DNA from: Clostridiales bacterium VE202-21
GTDB lineage: Bacteria > Bacillota > Clostridia > Lachnospirales > Lachnospiraceae
DNA: 64,000 bases
Direction: 5' to 3'
Assembly (NCBI GenBank): GCA_000509105.1
Contig: BAIF02000060.1
Location: forward strand, 1-64,000
A program made the position numbers and the translations under genes. Positions 28,732 to 38,533 of this stretch are shown here, piece by piece. The notes under the pieces were generated by a model. It ran no database searches. It saw nothing but the letters and a program-made list of their open reading frames with translations, and had not been told where the DNA came from. How positions within the stretch are numbered: the stretch's first letter is position 1; the number at the start of each line of letters is the position of its first letter.

Positions 28732-29964
28732 ATGAAAATGACAGAATTACAGCTGGAGCTGATTAAAGAAAATCTGAAACAGCTGACATCCAAAGATTGT
28801 TTTTACAAAGAAAAGTTTCAGGATATCGACGTTTCAAAAATACAGAGTCAGGAAGACTTTGAAAAGCTGCCGTTTACCTGGAAGGGAGATCTACGGGAGG
28901 CATATCCGCTGGGGCTGCAGGCCGTGCCCGATGAAGAGGTAGTGAGAATTCATTCGTCTTCAGGGACAACGGGGACTCCGGTTATTATCCCTTATACCAA
29001 AAAGGATGTGAAAGACTGGGCGAAGATGTTTGCCCGCTGTTACGAGATGGCCGGAATCACGGCGCTGGACAGAATTCAGATTACTCCCGGATACGGACTG
29101 TGGACCGCCGGTATCGGATTTCAGGCAGGCGCCGAGTATTTAGGTGCAATGACGATTCCGATGGGACCAGGTAATACGGATAAACAGCTCCGCATGATGA
29201 AGGATATGAAAGCCACCGTTTTGTGTGCGACTTCTTCTTATGCACTGCTTTTGGCGGAGGAGATTGCAAAAAGGGGTATTTCTGACAAGATACATCTGAA
29301 AAAGGGCGTGATCGGTTCCGAGCGGTGGGGTGAAAAGATGAGAAAACGGATCGCCTCGGAGCTGGGGGTTCAGTTGTATGATATCTATGGGCTGACGGAA
29401 GTGTATGGGCCGGGAATTGCCATGAGCTGTGATTATGAATGCGGAATGCATTATTGGGATGACTATCTGTATTTTGAGATTGTGGATCCAAAGACAGGGG
29501 AAACTGTACCCGACGGTGAAATCGGCGAGCTGGCGATTACAACCCTGCGCAAACAGGGCGCACCGCTTGTCCGATACCGTACCCATGACCTGACGCGTTT
29601 TATACCGGGTGAGTGCAGGTGCGGTTCAAAGTTCCCGCGGATCGATACACTGATCGGAAGAACGGATGATATGGTAAAGGTAAAAGGCGTCAATATCTTC
29701 CCGAGCCAGATTGAAGAAATGCTGGGCGGAGTACCGGAGGCTTCCAGCGAGTACCAGTTTATGCTGGACCATATGAATGGAAAAGATGTCTGCACCCTGT
29801 TTGTGGAAGTGAACAAGAATGTGGATAAAAAGCAGGCGGAAGAAGCTGTGAAAAAGGCGTTTAAGACGAAAATCGGTATTACTGTGAATGTGATGCCGGT
29901 ATCAATCGGAGATCTGCCGAGAAGCGAGAAAAAATCTACACGTATATTTGATAACCGATATTGA
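28732..29964 (+). CDS. paaK: phenylacetate-CoA ligase family protein
   Basis: This 410-residue adenylate-forming enzyme activates aryl-acetates with ATP and CoA. The phosphate loop SSGTTGTPVIIPYT is near residues 78-91, the adenylation motif YGLTEVYGPG follows, and the C-terminal hinge is near GRTDDMVKVKGVNIFP. It directly follows iorAB, so in reverse it could release aryl-acetates from the aryl-acetyl-CoA made by IorAB with ATP gain, as proposed for anaerobes. The forward, assimilatory role is the alternative. A perfect 48-base palindrome follows the gene. Confidence 0.9.
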   Translation: MKMTELQLELIKENLKQLTSKDCFYKEKFQDIDVSKIQSQEDFEKLPFTWKGDLREAYPLGLQAVPDEEVVRIHSSSGTTGTPVIIPYTKKDVKDWAKMFARCYEMAGITALDRIQITPGYGLWTAGIGFQAGAEYLGAMTIPMGPGNTDKQLRMMKDMKATVLCATSSYALLLAEEIAKRGISDKIHLKKGVIGSERWGEKMRKRIASELGVQLYDIYGLTEVYGPGIAMSCDYECGMHYWDDYLYFEIVDPKTGETVPDGEIGELAITTLRKQGAPLVRYRTHDLTRFIPGECRCGSKFPRIDTLIGRTDDMVKVKGVNIFPSQIEEMLGGVPEASSEYQFMLDHMNGKDVCTLFVEVNKNVDKKQAEEAVKKAFKTKIGITVNVMPVSIGDLPRSEKKSTRIFDNRY

Positions 29965-29982
29965 TAAATGTTTGACAATGAG

Positions 29983-30030
29983 GTTCAAGGGGGTCAGACC
30001 CCTCTGCAGAGGGGTCTGACCCCCTTGAAC
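29983..30030. repeat. 48-bp perfect palindrome (REP-like element, copy 3)
   Basis: The two 24-base halves are exactly complementary with no loop, and each contains GGGGTCAGACCCC or its complement. It lies between paaK and the hisA-like gene and starts after GAGG, as copy 2 does. As RNA it would form a very stable hairpin; as DNA it could extrude a cruciform. Confidence 0.9.
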
Positions 30031-30044
30031 AAGAAAGGAAGAAG

Positions 30045-30812
30045 ATGAAATTCAGACCATGTATTGACATCCATAATGGAAAGGTGAAACAGATCGTAGG
30101 AGGCAGCCTGCGGGATCAGGGGGACCAGGCGGTTACCAATTTTGATTCGGAGCTGGACGCTGAATGGTATGCTGGACTTTATCGGCGGGACGGTCTCAAG
30201 GGAGGCCACATCATCCTTCTGAACCCTGCAGCTTCGGAATATTATGAAGCTACAAAAAAACAGGCTTTGCTCGCTCTCGCCGCATACCCCGGAGGGATGC
30301 AGATCGGCGGTGGAATCCATGCAGGTAATGCGGCGGAGTACCTGGAAGCGGGAGCCAGCCATGTAATTGTGACTTCTTACGTTTTTCAGGACGGAGTGTT
30401 CCATGGGGAAAATCTGAAACGCCTGGTGTCCGCTGTCGGAAGGAAACATATCGTACTGGATCTGAGCTGCAGGAAGAGAGGCGGGGCATATTACATTGTA
30501 ACAAACCGCTGGCAGACCTTTACCGATGTCCGCCTTACGCCTGAGGTACTGGACAAGCTTTCTGCATCCTGTGATGAATTCCTTGTGCACGGTGTCGATG
30601 TGGAGGGAAAATCTTCCGGTGTGGAGACGGAGCTTGTGTATATGTTAAGTGGGTGGAATAAAATCCCCGTCACATATGCAGGCGGTATTGGCAGCATGGA
30701 AGATCTGGACGCCTTTGCTTCCGTGAGCGGGAAAAAACTGGATTTTACAATTGGCAGTGCGCTGGATTTATTCGGAGGAAACATTCCCTATGAGATTATT
30801 GCAAAGCTGTAA
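30045..30812 (+). CDS. hisA: eukaryotic-type HisA, ProFAR isomerase
   Basis: The 255-residue TIM-barrel protein should isomerise ProFAR to PRFAR in histidine synthesis. It matches the eukaryote-like HisA branch (yeast His6 type): MKFRPCIDIHNGKVKQIVGGSL, LNPAASEYYEATKKQAL, MQIGGGIHAGNAAEYLEAGASHVIVTS cut by family-specific inserts, and VTYAGGIGSMEDLD. The usual bacterial HisA would open with IPAIDLKDGK. No other his gene is in the window, so it is an orphan. The start at 30045 follows AAGAAAGGAAG directly after the palindrome. Confidence 0.87.
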   Translation: MKFRPCIDIHNGKVKQIVGGSLRDQGDQAVTNFDSELDAEWYAGLYRRDGLKGGHIILLNPAASEYYEATKKQALLALAAYPGGMQIGGGIHAGNAAEYLEAGASHVIVTSYVFQDGVFHGENLKRLVSAVGRKHIVLDLSCRKRGGAYYIVTNRWQTFTDVRLTPEVLDKLSASCDEFLVHGVDVEGKSSGVETELVYMLSGWNKIPVTYAGGIGSMEDLDAFASVSGKKLDFTIGSALDLFGGNIPYEIIAKL

Positions 30813-30839
30813 ATGAATTATTAACAAGTAATGAATTTG

Positions 30840-30868
30840 TTGAATTCACTGGAAGATAGTGTTAGAAT
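30840..30868 (+). promoter_or_regulatory. secA promoter
   Basis: TTGAAT at 30840-30845 and TAGAAT at 30863-30868 are 17 bases apart, 41 bases before the secA start. No competing signal is visible. Confidence 0.65.
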
Positions 30869-30909
30869 GGAGCGTAGAGTAAATTTAGACAAGGAGTAAA
30901 TTACAGATT

Positions 30910-33480
30910 ATGGGTTTTATAGAGAAGATTTTCGGAACACACAGCGAAAATGAATTAAAGCGTATTTACCCAATCGTGGATCGGATCGATTCGTTGGAAC
31001 CAGAGTTTCAGGCTCTTTCCGACGCAGAATTAAAAGACAAGACAAGAGAATTCAAAAGGCGGCTTGCCGATGGGGAGACCTTGGATGATATCCTTCCCGA
31101 AGCATATGCAACCGTTCGGGAAGCGGCAAAGAGAAGTCTGGGAATGCGCCATTACCGCGTCCAGCTGATCGGCGGAATTATCCTTCATCAGGGACGTATC
31201 TCGGAGATGAAGACCGGTGAAGGTAAGACCCTGGTTTCAACACTTCCTGCATATCTGAACGCGCTGGAAGGAAAGGGCGTGCAGATTGTAACAGTCAATG
31301 ACTATCTTGCAAAGCGTGATGCCGAGTGGATGGGAAAGGTTCATGAATTCCTGGGACTGACCGTAGGGGTAGTCTTGAACTCTATGGATAATGATGAGCG
31401 CCGTGCAGCATACAGCTGTGACATCACATATGTTACCAATAACGAGCTGGGCTTTGACTATCTGAGAGATAACATGGTCATTTATAAGGAGCAGCTTGTA
31501 CAGAGAGGACTGAACTACGCCATCATCGATGAGGTCGATTCCGTTTTGATCGACGAGGCCAGGACTCCTTTGATTATTTCCGGCCAGAGCGACAAGTCTA
31601 CAAAGTTGTATGAGGCCTGCGATATTCTGGCGCGTCAGCTGGAACGGGGCGAGGCCAGCGGCGAATTCTCCAAGATGAACGCCATCATGGGGGAAGACAT
31701 CGAGGAGACGGGAGACTTTATCGTTAATGAGAAGGAAAAGGCAGTCAACCTGACCGAAGACGGTGTGAAGAAAGTAGAGAAGTTCTTCCATATCGAAAAC
31801 CTGGCGGATGCCGAAAACCTGGAGATCCAGCACAATATCATTCTGGCACTGCGCGCACACAATCTGATGTTCCGCGATCAGGATTATGTAGTGACTCCGG
31901 AGGGGGAGGTTGTGATCGTCGATGAGTTTACCGGACGTATCATGCCGGGACGCCGCTATTCGGACGGCCTGCATCAGGCAATAGAAGCGAAAGAACACGT
32001 AAAGGTAAGGCGTGAGAGTAAGACACTTGCGACCATTACATTCCAGAATCTGTTCAACAAATACGAGAAAAAGAGCGGGATGACAGGTACGGCCCTCACA
32101 GAAGAAAAAGAGTTCCGTGATATTTACGGAATGGACGTGATCGAGATACCGACCAATGAGCCGGTACAGAGAATGGATCTGGAGGACGCGGTATATAAGA
32201 CTCAAAAAGAAAAGTTCAAAGCGGTTGTGGAAGAAGTCGAGAAAGCTCACGCGAAGGGGCAGCCGGTACTGGTCGGCACCATAACCATCGAGATCTCCGA
32301 GCTGCTGAGCAAGATGCTGAAAAAAGCGGGCATCCCGCATAAAGTTCTGAATGCCAAATATCATGAAATGGAGGCCGAGATCGTAGCGGATGCCGGTATA
32401 CACGGCGCGGTAACGATTGCCACCAACATGGCGGGCCGTGGTACAGATATTAAGCTGGATGACGAGGCAAAGGCCGCGGGCGGACTGAAGATCATCGGTA
32501 CGGAACGCCACGAGTCCAGACGAATAGATAACCAGCTGCGCGGACGTTCCGGACGTCAGGGAGACCCGGGGGAGTCCCGTTTCTATATTTCCCTGGAAGA
32601 CGACCTGATGCGCCTGTTCGGTTCTGAAAAGCTGATGAGCGTGTTCAGCACACTTGGAGTAGAGGACGGAGAGCAGATCGAACACAAGATGCTTTCCAGT
32701 GCGATTGAGAAGGCGCAGAAGAAGATCGAGAGCAACAACTTTGGTATCCGTAAGAATCTGCTGGAATACGATCAGGTCATGAACGAGCAGAGAGAGATTA
32801 TTTACAGCGAGAGACGCCGTGTGCTGGACGGCGAGAGTATGAGGGATACGATTTACAGCATGATCACGGAATACGTGGAGAATACAGTGGACCGTTTCGT
32901 GTCATCGGAAGTAGATGCTGAAGAGTGGGATCTTACTGGTCTGGATGTGACTCTGCATGCGGTCATCCCACAGCTGAAACTGCCTTCGGTGAAAGAGGCG
33001 CAGGAGATGCAGCAGAAGGAGCTGAAACACCTTCTGAAGGAACGCGCCGTAAAAGCTTATGAGGCAAAAGAGGCAGAATTTCCGGAGGCAGAGCATCTGC
33101 GTGAGGTAGAGCGTGTCGTATTGCTGAAAGTCATTGACGGCAGATGGATGGATCATATCGACGATATGGATCAGCTTCGTCAGGGAATCGGGCTTCAGGC
33201 ATACGGTCAGAGAGACCCGCTTGTCGAGTACAAGATGATGGGATATGATATGTTCGGCGAGATGACCAACTCCATCGCCGAGACAACCATCCGCACCCTG
33301 TTCCACCTCCGTATTGAACAGAAGGTGGAAAGAGAACAGGTGGCAAAGGTGACCAGTACCAATAAGGACGAGAGTGCGGTCCGCGCACCGAAAAAGCGGG
33401 AAGAGAAGAAGATTTATCCAAACGACCCGTGTCCGTGCGGAAGCGGAAAGAAGTACAAACAGTGCTGCGGAAGAAGATAA
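30910..33480 (+). CDS. secA: preprotein translocase ATPase SecA
   Basis: SecA drives unfolded preproteins through SecYEG with ATP hydrolysis at the inner face of the membrane. The 856-residue protein has Walker [15 protein letters not shown] (about residue 103), the DEVD box [21 protein letters not shown] cut at its usual place, the second helicase domain ([12 protein letters not shown] and [16 protein letters not shown]) and the C-terminal zinc motif [14 protein letters not shown]. It is full length. prfB follows after two hairpins. Confidence 0.97.
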   Translation: MGFIEKIFGTHSENELKRIYPIVDRIDSLEPEFQALSDAELKDKTREFKRRLADGETLDDILPEAYATVREAAKRSLGMRHYRVQLIGGIILHQGRISEMKTGEGKTLVSTLPAYLNALEGKGVQIVTVNDYLAKRDAEWMGKVHEFLGLTVGVVLNSMDNDERRAAYSCDITYVTNNELGFDYLRDNMVIYKEQLVQRGLNYAIIDEVDSVLIDEARTPLIISGQSDKSTKLYEACDILARQLERGEASGEFSKMNAIMGEDIEETGDFIVNEKEKAVNLTEDGVKKVEKFFHIENLADAENLEIQHNIILALRAHNLMFRDQDYVVTPEGEVVIVDEFTGRIMPGRRYSDGLHQAIEAKEHVKVRRESKTLATITFQNLFNKYEKKSGMTGTALTEEKEFRDIYGMDVIEIPTNEPVQRMDLEDAVYKTQKEKFKAVVEEVEKAHAKGQPVLVGTITIEISELLSKMLKKAGIPHKVLNAKYHEMEAEIVADAGIHGAVTIATNMAGRGTDIKLDDEAKAAGGLKIIGTERHESRRIDNQLRGRSGRQGDPGESRFYISLEDDLMRLFGSEKLMSVFSTLGVEDGEQIEHKMLSSAIEKAQKKIESNNFGIRKNLLEYDQVMNEQREIIYSERRRVLDGESMRDTIYSMITEYVENTVDRFVSSEVDAEEWDLTGLDVTLHAVIPQLKLPSVKEAQEMQQKELKHLLKERAVKAYEAKEAEFPEAEHLREVERVVLLKVIDGRWMDHIDDMDQLRQGIGLQAYGQRDPLVEYKMMGYDMFGEMTNSIAETTIRTLFHLRIEQKVEREQVAKVTSTNKDESAVRAPKKREEKKIYPNDPCPCGSGKKYKQCCGRR

Positions 33481-33491
33481 TAAAAATCAAT

Positions 33492-33587
33492 AACAGTTCA
33501 CACAGGTCTGAACTGTTACAAAAATCAAACAAAAAGTGCAGAATAAATGACTGCACTGCATATGAGAATCTGTCATGGCAGATTCTC
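33492..33587 (+). terminator. two hairpins between secA and prfB
   Basis: Arms AACAGTTCA/TGAACTGTT (33492-33517) and ATGAGAATCTG/CAGATTCTCAT (33560-33587) form two stable hairpins in the gap. The first likely ends secA transcripts. The second lies 26 bases before the prfB start and could act as an attenuator or RNA-processing signal. Confidence 0.55.
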
Positions 33588-33613
33588 ATTTAAATGAGAA
33601 AGAGGTGAATAAG

Positions 33614-34715
33614 GTGGTTTTGTTAGACGAATTAAAAGCAAGGCTTACTGCATACGAAGAACCGCTGAAAGATCTGAGGGATTCACTTTGACTTAGCGTC
33701 AAAGAAAGAGCGGATTGAAGAGTTAGAAAGAAAGATAGAAGAACCCGGTTTCTGGGATGAGCCGGAAAAGTCGCGGCATACGATGCAGCATCTCAAGGCT
33801 CTCCAGGAGTCTGTCAAGCAGATCGAGCAGCTTTACGGGGATCATGAGGATATCGGTCTCCTGATCGAGATGAGCGAAGAGGATCCGGACGAGGAGACCA
33901 TAAAGGGGATTGAGGAAGAACTGGCCCGTTTCGAAGAAGAATTTGAGGCGCTGCGGATCCAGACACTTCTGACAGGGGAATACGACAGCAGTAATGCGAT
34001 TGTTACCCTGCATGCCGGCGCGGGCGGGACGGAATCCTGCGACTGGGCCAGCATGCTGTACCGGATGTACAGCCGTTGGGCAGAGAAAAAGGGCTTTTCA
34101 CTGGAAGTGCTGGATTATCTGGACGGCGATGTGGCCGGGATAAAGGGCGTAACTTTTGAGGTGGAAGGAGAGAACGCATACGGATATCTGCGCTCCGAAA
34201 AGGGCGTGCACCGTCTGGTCAGAATCTCTCCGTTTAATGCTGCCGGTAAACGGCAGACATCGTTCGCATCCTGCGATGTGATCCCGGATATTGAGGATGA
34301 CATTGACATTGAGATCAATGAGGAAGACCTGCGGATCGATACGTACCGTTCCGGCGGTGCAGGGGGGCAGCACGTCAATAAGACATCCTCTGCTGTCCGC
34401 ATCACGCATCAGCCTACTGGGATTGTTGTTCAGTGCCAGAACGAACGTTCCCAGCATATGAACAAAGACAAGGCAATGCAGATGCTCAAGGCAAAGCTGT
34501 ATCTGCTCAAACAGCAGGAGCAGGCGGATAAAGTGTCAGGAATCCGGGGCGAAGTTAAAGAGATCGGCTTCGGAAGCCAGATCAGGTCTTATGTCATGCA
34601 GCCTTATACGATGGTGAAGGATCATCGTACGAATATGGAGATCAGTAATGTGAACGGGGTCATGGATGGAAACCTGGACCCGTTTATTAACGCATATCTG
34701 AGTATAAAACCATAA
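33614..34715 (+). CDS. prfB: peptide chain release factor 2, with programmed +1 frameshift
   Basis: RF2 recognises UGA and UAA stops and releases the peptide. Translation begins at GTG 33614 after AGAGGTG and meets an in-frame TGA at codon 26 (33689). The slippery CTT-TGA-C context with the upstream AGGG is the classic autoregulatory +1 site: low RF2 lets ribosomes shift and continue as DLASKKERIEELE. The full product is 366 residues. The peptidyl hydrolysis motif GGAGGQHVNKTSSAVR and the codon-recognition region are intact. This frameshift is biological, unlike the others in the window. Confidence 0.96.
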
Positions 34716-34751
34716 CAAAAGGAAAAGGGAAAAAGGAAAAAGGAGGAAAAC

Positions 34752-35969
34752 ATGGTAAATATAGCGGTAATGGGATACGGTACAGTGGGTTCGGGAGTCG
34801 TAGAGGTCATCAATACAAACGGGAAGCGGATCAATCAGAGAGTCGGTGATGAGATCAACATCAAATATGTTCTGGATCTCAGAGATTTTCCGGGAGATCC
34901 GATCCAGGAAAAACTGGTTCACGATTTTGACGTAATTGTAAATGATCCTGACGTGCAGATCGTGGTGGAGGTTATGGGCGGTATCGAGCCGGCTTATACT
35001 TTCGTCAAGCGCTGCCTGCAGGCTGGGAAAAGTGTAGCGACCTCTAACAAGGCTCTGGTGGCAAAACATGGGGCAGAACTTCTCTCCATTGCAAGAGACA
35101 ACAATATCAACTTTTTGTTTGAAGCCAGCGTCGGAGGAGGCATCCCGATTATCCGTCCCCTGAATTCATCCATGACGGCCGATGAGATCGAAGAGATCAC
35201 AGGAATCCTCAACGGAACAACGAACTATATGCTGAGCAAAATGTTCTATGAGGGGGCTGACTACGATGAAGTTCTGAAAGAAGCCCAGGCAAACGGGTAT
35301 GCGGAGCGCAACCCGGAGGCGGATGTGGAAGGCTACGATGCCTGCAGGAAAATTGCGATCCTGTCCTCCCTGATTTCAGGGCAGCAGGTAGATTTTGAAG
35401 ATATCTATACCGAAGGTATTACCAATATCACTAAAGAAGATATGATGTATGCGAAAGCACTCGGCATGACTATAAAGCTTCTCGCTTCCAGCAAAAGAGA
35501 CGGCGATAATCTGCATGCGATTGTTGCTCCTTACATGCTCCACAAGGAGCACCCGCTCTATAATGTAAATGATGTGTTCAATGCCATCTTTGTCCATGGC
35601 AATGTGCTTGGCGACGCCATGTTCTATGGCAGCGGAGCCGGAAAACTGCCGACAGCCAGTGCGGTTGTTTCCGATGTAGTGGATGAGGCGAAGCATCTGA
35701 ACCGGAATATCATGACCATGTGGAAGAGTGAAAAGTTAAGCCTTCAGCCGATCTCGGCAACCAGTAAAAAGTATTTTGTAAGAATCCAGGGGGATGCCGA
35801 TGCAATGAAGGCGCATCTGGAGAGCAAGTTTGGCCCAATCGAGATTGTGAAGGCAGAGGGCCTGAAAAACGAATTCGGTTTCGTTACAGGTGTGATGACA
35901 GAAGGTGCTTATGAAGAAAATGCGAAAGAATTTCCAAGCATTCTGCATATGATACGTGTAGAAGGTTAA
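34752..35969 (+). CDS. hom: homoserine dehydrogenase
   Basis: This 405-residue enzyme reduces aspartate semialdehyde to homoserine, the branch point to threonine and methionine. The NAD(P) loop MGYGTVGSGVVEVI opens the protein. The catalytic region has NGTTNYML and the signature ANGYAERNPEADVEGYDACRKI, and the C-terminus carries an ACT-like regulatory domain (YFVRIQGDADAMKAHLESKFG). AGGAGG lies before the ATG. It begins an operon-like run with a phosphoglycerate-mutase-like gene and lysC. Confidence 0.96.
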   Translation: MVNIAVMGYGTVGSGVVEVINTNGKRINQRVGDEINIKYVLDLRDFPGDPIQEKLVHDFDVIVNDPDVQIVVEVMGGIEPAYTFVKRCLQAGKSVATSNKALVAKHGAELLSIARDNNINFLFEASVGGGIPIIRPLNSSMTADEIEEITGILNGTTNYMLSKMFYEGADYDEVLKEAQANGYAERNPEADVEGYDACRKIAILSSLISGQQVDFEDIYTEGITNITKEDMMYAKALGMTIKLLASSKRDGDNLHAIVAPYMLHKEHPLYNVNDVFNAIFVHGNVLGDAMFYGSGAGKLPTASAVVSDVVDEAKHLNRNIMTMWKSEKLSLQPISATSKKYFVRIQGDADAMKAHLESKFGPIEIVKAEGLKNEFGFVTGVMTEGAYEENAKEFPSILHMIRVEG

Positions 35970-36002
35970 GATAAAGACCTGAAAATAAACTGGAGGCATA
36001 AC

Positions 36003-37208
36003 ATGAAATATGTAATTGTACTGTGTGACGGAGCTGCAGATGAACCGCTGGAGGAACTGGGCGGCAGAACCCCGCTGCAGGCAGCTGAGACTCCCAACAC
36101 AGATAAACTGGCGCCCAAATCAGAGATCGGCATGGTCCGCACCGTGCCTGCAGGGATGGCGCCCGGGAGCGATACGGCGAATCTGTCCGTGATCGGATAT
36201 GACCCAAAAGAGTATTATACCGGAAGATCCCCGTTAGAAGCGTTGAGCATCGGAGTGGATATGGAACCTTCTGACGTTGCTTTCCGCTGCAATATTGTGA
36301 CATTGACGGAGGCGCAGGACTGCTATGAAGACAGAGTGATTGTGGATCACAGCTCCGATGAAATCAGCACAGAGGACGCGTCCGTACTCATTGAGGCACT
36401 GAAGGAAGGACTGGAGCGGGAAGACTACGAGTTCTACGTGGGAACCAGCTACAGACATCTTCTGATTCGGAAAGAGGGCAGGGTAGTGGAGCTGACCGCT
36501 CCCCATGATATTCTGACCAGGAGAATCGGGGACTATCTGCCCGCCGATCCTATCCTGCGTGAAATGATGGAAAAAAGTTATGACATACTATCCGTCCATC
36601 CACTGAATGTTGAGAGAAAAAGGCAGGGGAAGAACCCGGCCAATTCCGCTTGGTTCTGGGGAGCAGGCACAAGGCCTATGCTGACCTCCTTTGAAGAAAA
36701 GTTCGGAAAGAAAGGCGCCATGATCTCTGCGGTGGATCTGCTGAAAGGCATTGCCACAGGGGCCGGGATGCACAATATTTCAGTGGACGGAGCCAATGGC
36801 GGTTTACATACCAATTATGCCGGAAAAGCAAAGGCAGCTGTGAAAGCTCTGACACAGGAGGGGTATGATTTTGCCTACATCCATGTGGAGGCGCCAGATG
36901 AGATGGGGCATCAGGGCAGTTTTAAAAATAAAATAACGGCCATTGAGAATATCGATGCCCATATCATCGGCCCGGCGGCGGAGATGCTGGAAGCGGCAGG
37001 GAAAGAGTTCCGCATGCTGATACTTCCGGATCATCCGACACCGGTAAGCGTGCGCACTCATACAGGAGATCCTGTGCCATACCTGCTATATGACAGCAGA
37101 AATGCGGTGCAGGGTTTGGCTTCCTACGACGAGGAGAGTGCTCGCAGCAGCGGAATAAGGGAAGAAGTGGGACACACATTGATTTCCCGTCTTTTTGAGC
37201 AGAAATAA
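36003..37208 (+). CDS. ApgM-family phosphomutase, proposed homoserine kinase
   Basis: By fold this 401-residue protein is a cofactor-independent phosphoglycerate mutase of the alkaline-phosphatase superfamily. Visible metal-site residues lie in CDGAADEP, GSDTANLSVIGYD (catalytic Ser/Thr region), HVEAPDEMGHQG and ILPDHPTPV. Its placement between hom and lysC, with no thrB in the window, matches the subfamily proposed as a replacement homoserine kinase in threonine synthesis. The start follows CTGGAGG. Glycolytic mutase activity cannot be excluded from sequence. Confidence 0.85.
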   Translation: MKYVIVLCDGAADEPLEELGGRTPLQAAETPNTDKLAPKSEIGMVRTVPAGMAPGSDTANLSVIGYDPKEYYTGRSPLEALSIGVDMEPSDVAFRCNIVTLTEAQDCYEDRVIVDHSSDEISTEDASVLIEALKEGLEREDYEFYVGTSYRHLLIRKEGRVVELTAPHDILTRRIGDYLPADPILREMMEKSYDILSVHPLNVERKRQGKNPANSAWFWGAGTRPMLTSFEEKFGKKGAMISAVDLLKGIATGAGMHNISVDGANGGLHTNYAGKAKAAVKALTQEGYDFAYIHVEAPDEMGHQGSFKNKITAIENIDAHIIGPAAEMLEAAGKEFRMLILPDHPTPVSVRTHTGDPVPYLLYDSRNAVQGLASYDEESARSSGIREEVGHTLISRLFEQK

Positions 37209-37239
37209 TGCACAGCCGGTCAGAAATCAGGAGGACAAC

Positions 37240-38448
37240 ATGCTGATAGTTAAAAAATTTGGGGGAAGTTCAGTTGCGGACAGGGAATGTCTTTTCCGCG
37301 TGGCTGAGCGCTGTATCGAAGAATACAGAAAAGGAAACGACGTGATCGTTGTCTTGTCTGCAATGGGGGACACAACGGACGAACTCATAGAAAAAGCGAA
37401 GTTAATCACTGCAGAACCGTCGAAAAGAGAGATGGATATGCTGCTTACAACAGGAGAGCAGGTCTCGGCATCTCTACTGGCTATGGCCATCAACTCGCTG
37501 GGAGTGCCGGCCGTCTCACTGAATGCATTCCAGGTCAGGATGCACTGCACATCTGCCTACGGCAATGCCAGGTTTAAACGGGTAGAATCCGAAAGAATAC
37601 GCCACGAACTGGATTCCAGAAAAATAGTGGTTGTCACAGGCTTTCAGGGCGTGAATAAATACGAGGATTATGCAACACTTGGCAGAGGCGGTTCAGATAC
37701 CACCGCAGTAGCCATTGCGGCTGCACTTCATGCGGATGCCTGCGAGATCTATACGGATGTGGACGGCGTATACACTGCGGATCCGCGGATCGTGCCGAAT
37801 GCGAGGAAACTGGATGCCATCAGTTATGATGAGATGCTGGAACTCGCGTCACTGGGGGCGAGAGTGCTCCACAACCGTTCCGTGGAGATGGCAAAAAAAT
37901 ACGGTGTACAGCTGGTCGTACGTTCCAGTCTGAACAGAAATGAAGGAACGGTAGTCAAGGAGGTAGTGAAATTGGAGAAAATGTTAATCAGCGGAGTTGC
38001 TTCCGACAAAAACACATCCAGAGTTTCCGTGATCGGTGTAGACGATAAGCCCGGCGTGGCATTTAAAATATTCAACACACTGGCAAGGAAGGGGATCAAT
38101 GTGGACATCATTTTGCAGTCAGTAGGACGAGAGGGAACAAAAGACATCTCCTTTACCGTTGCGCAGGACGATTTGGAAGAAACGCTCAGGATTCTGAATG
38201 AAAATAAAGAGGAGCTGACAATCCAGGCAATCGAACACAAAGACAATGTAGCCAAAATCTCCATCGTCGGTGCGGGCATGATGAGCAATCCGGGTGTGGC
38301 AGCAAAAATGTTTGAGGCACTGTTCAATGCGGGCGTAAATATCAACATGATATCCACGTCCGAAGTGCGGATCACTGTGTTGATTGAAGAAAACGATGTA
38401 GAAAGAGCCATGATAGCAGTACACGACAGATTCGGGCTGGCGGAGTAA
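37240..38448 (+). CDS. lysC: aspartate kinase
   Basis: Aspartokinase phosphorylates aspartate, the first step to lysine, threonine and methionine. This 402-residue monofunctional form has VKKFGGSSV, the TTGEQVSASLLA and GRGGSDTTAVAIAAAL nucleotide and substrate loops, and two C-terminal ACT domains (about 265-400) that bind feedback inhibitors. The ATG at 37240 has AGGAGG seven bases upstream; the longer frame from 37195 overlaps the previous gene. The foldback element B follows 86 bases later. Confidence 0.95.
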   Translation: MLIVKKFGGSSVADRECLFRVAERCIEEYRKGNDVIVVLSAMGDTTDELIEKAKLITAEPSKREMDMLLTTGEQVSASLLAMAINSLGVPAVSLNAFQVRMHCTSAYGNARFKRVESERIRHELDSRKIVVVTGFQGVNKYEDYATLGRGGSDTTAVAIAAALHADACEIYTDVDGVYTADPRIVPNARKLDAISYDEMLELASLGARVLHNRSVEMAKKYGVQLVVRSSLNRNEGTVVKEVVKLEKMLISGVASDKNTSRVSVIGVDDKPGVAFKIFNTLARKGINVDIILQSVGREGTKDISFTVAQDDLEETLRILNENKEELTIQAIEHKDNVAKISIVGAGMMSNPGVAAKMFEALFNAGVNINMISTSEVRITVLIEENDVERAMIAVHDRFGLAE

Positions 38449-38533
38449 TGGATTGAGGGGCACTTTCCTGACCAGGAAGAAGTCGGGCCCGTATGTGTGC
38501 GGTACTGCGCGGGAGGACGGATGAGGGCATTTA

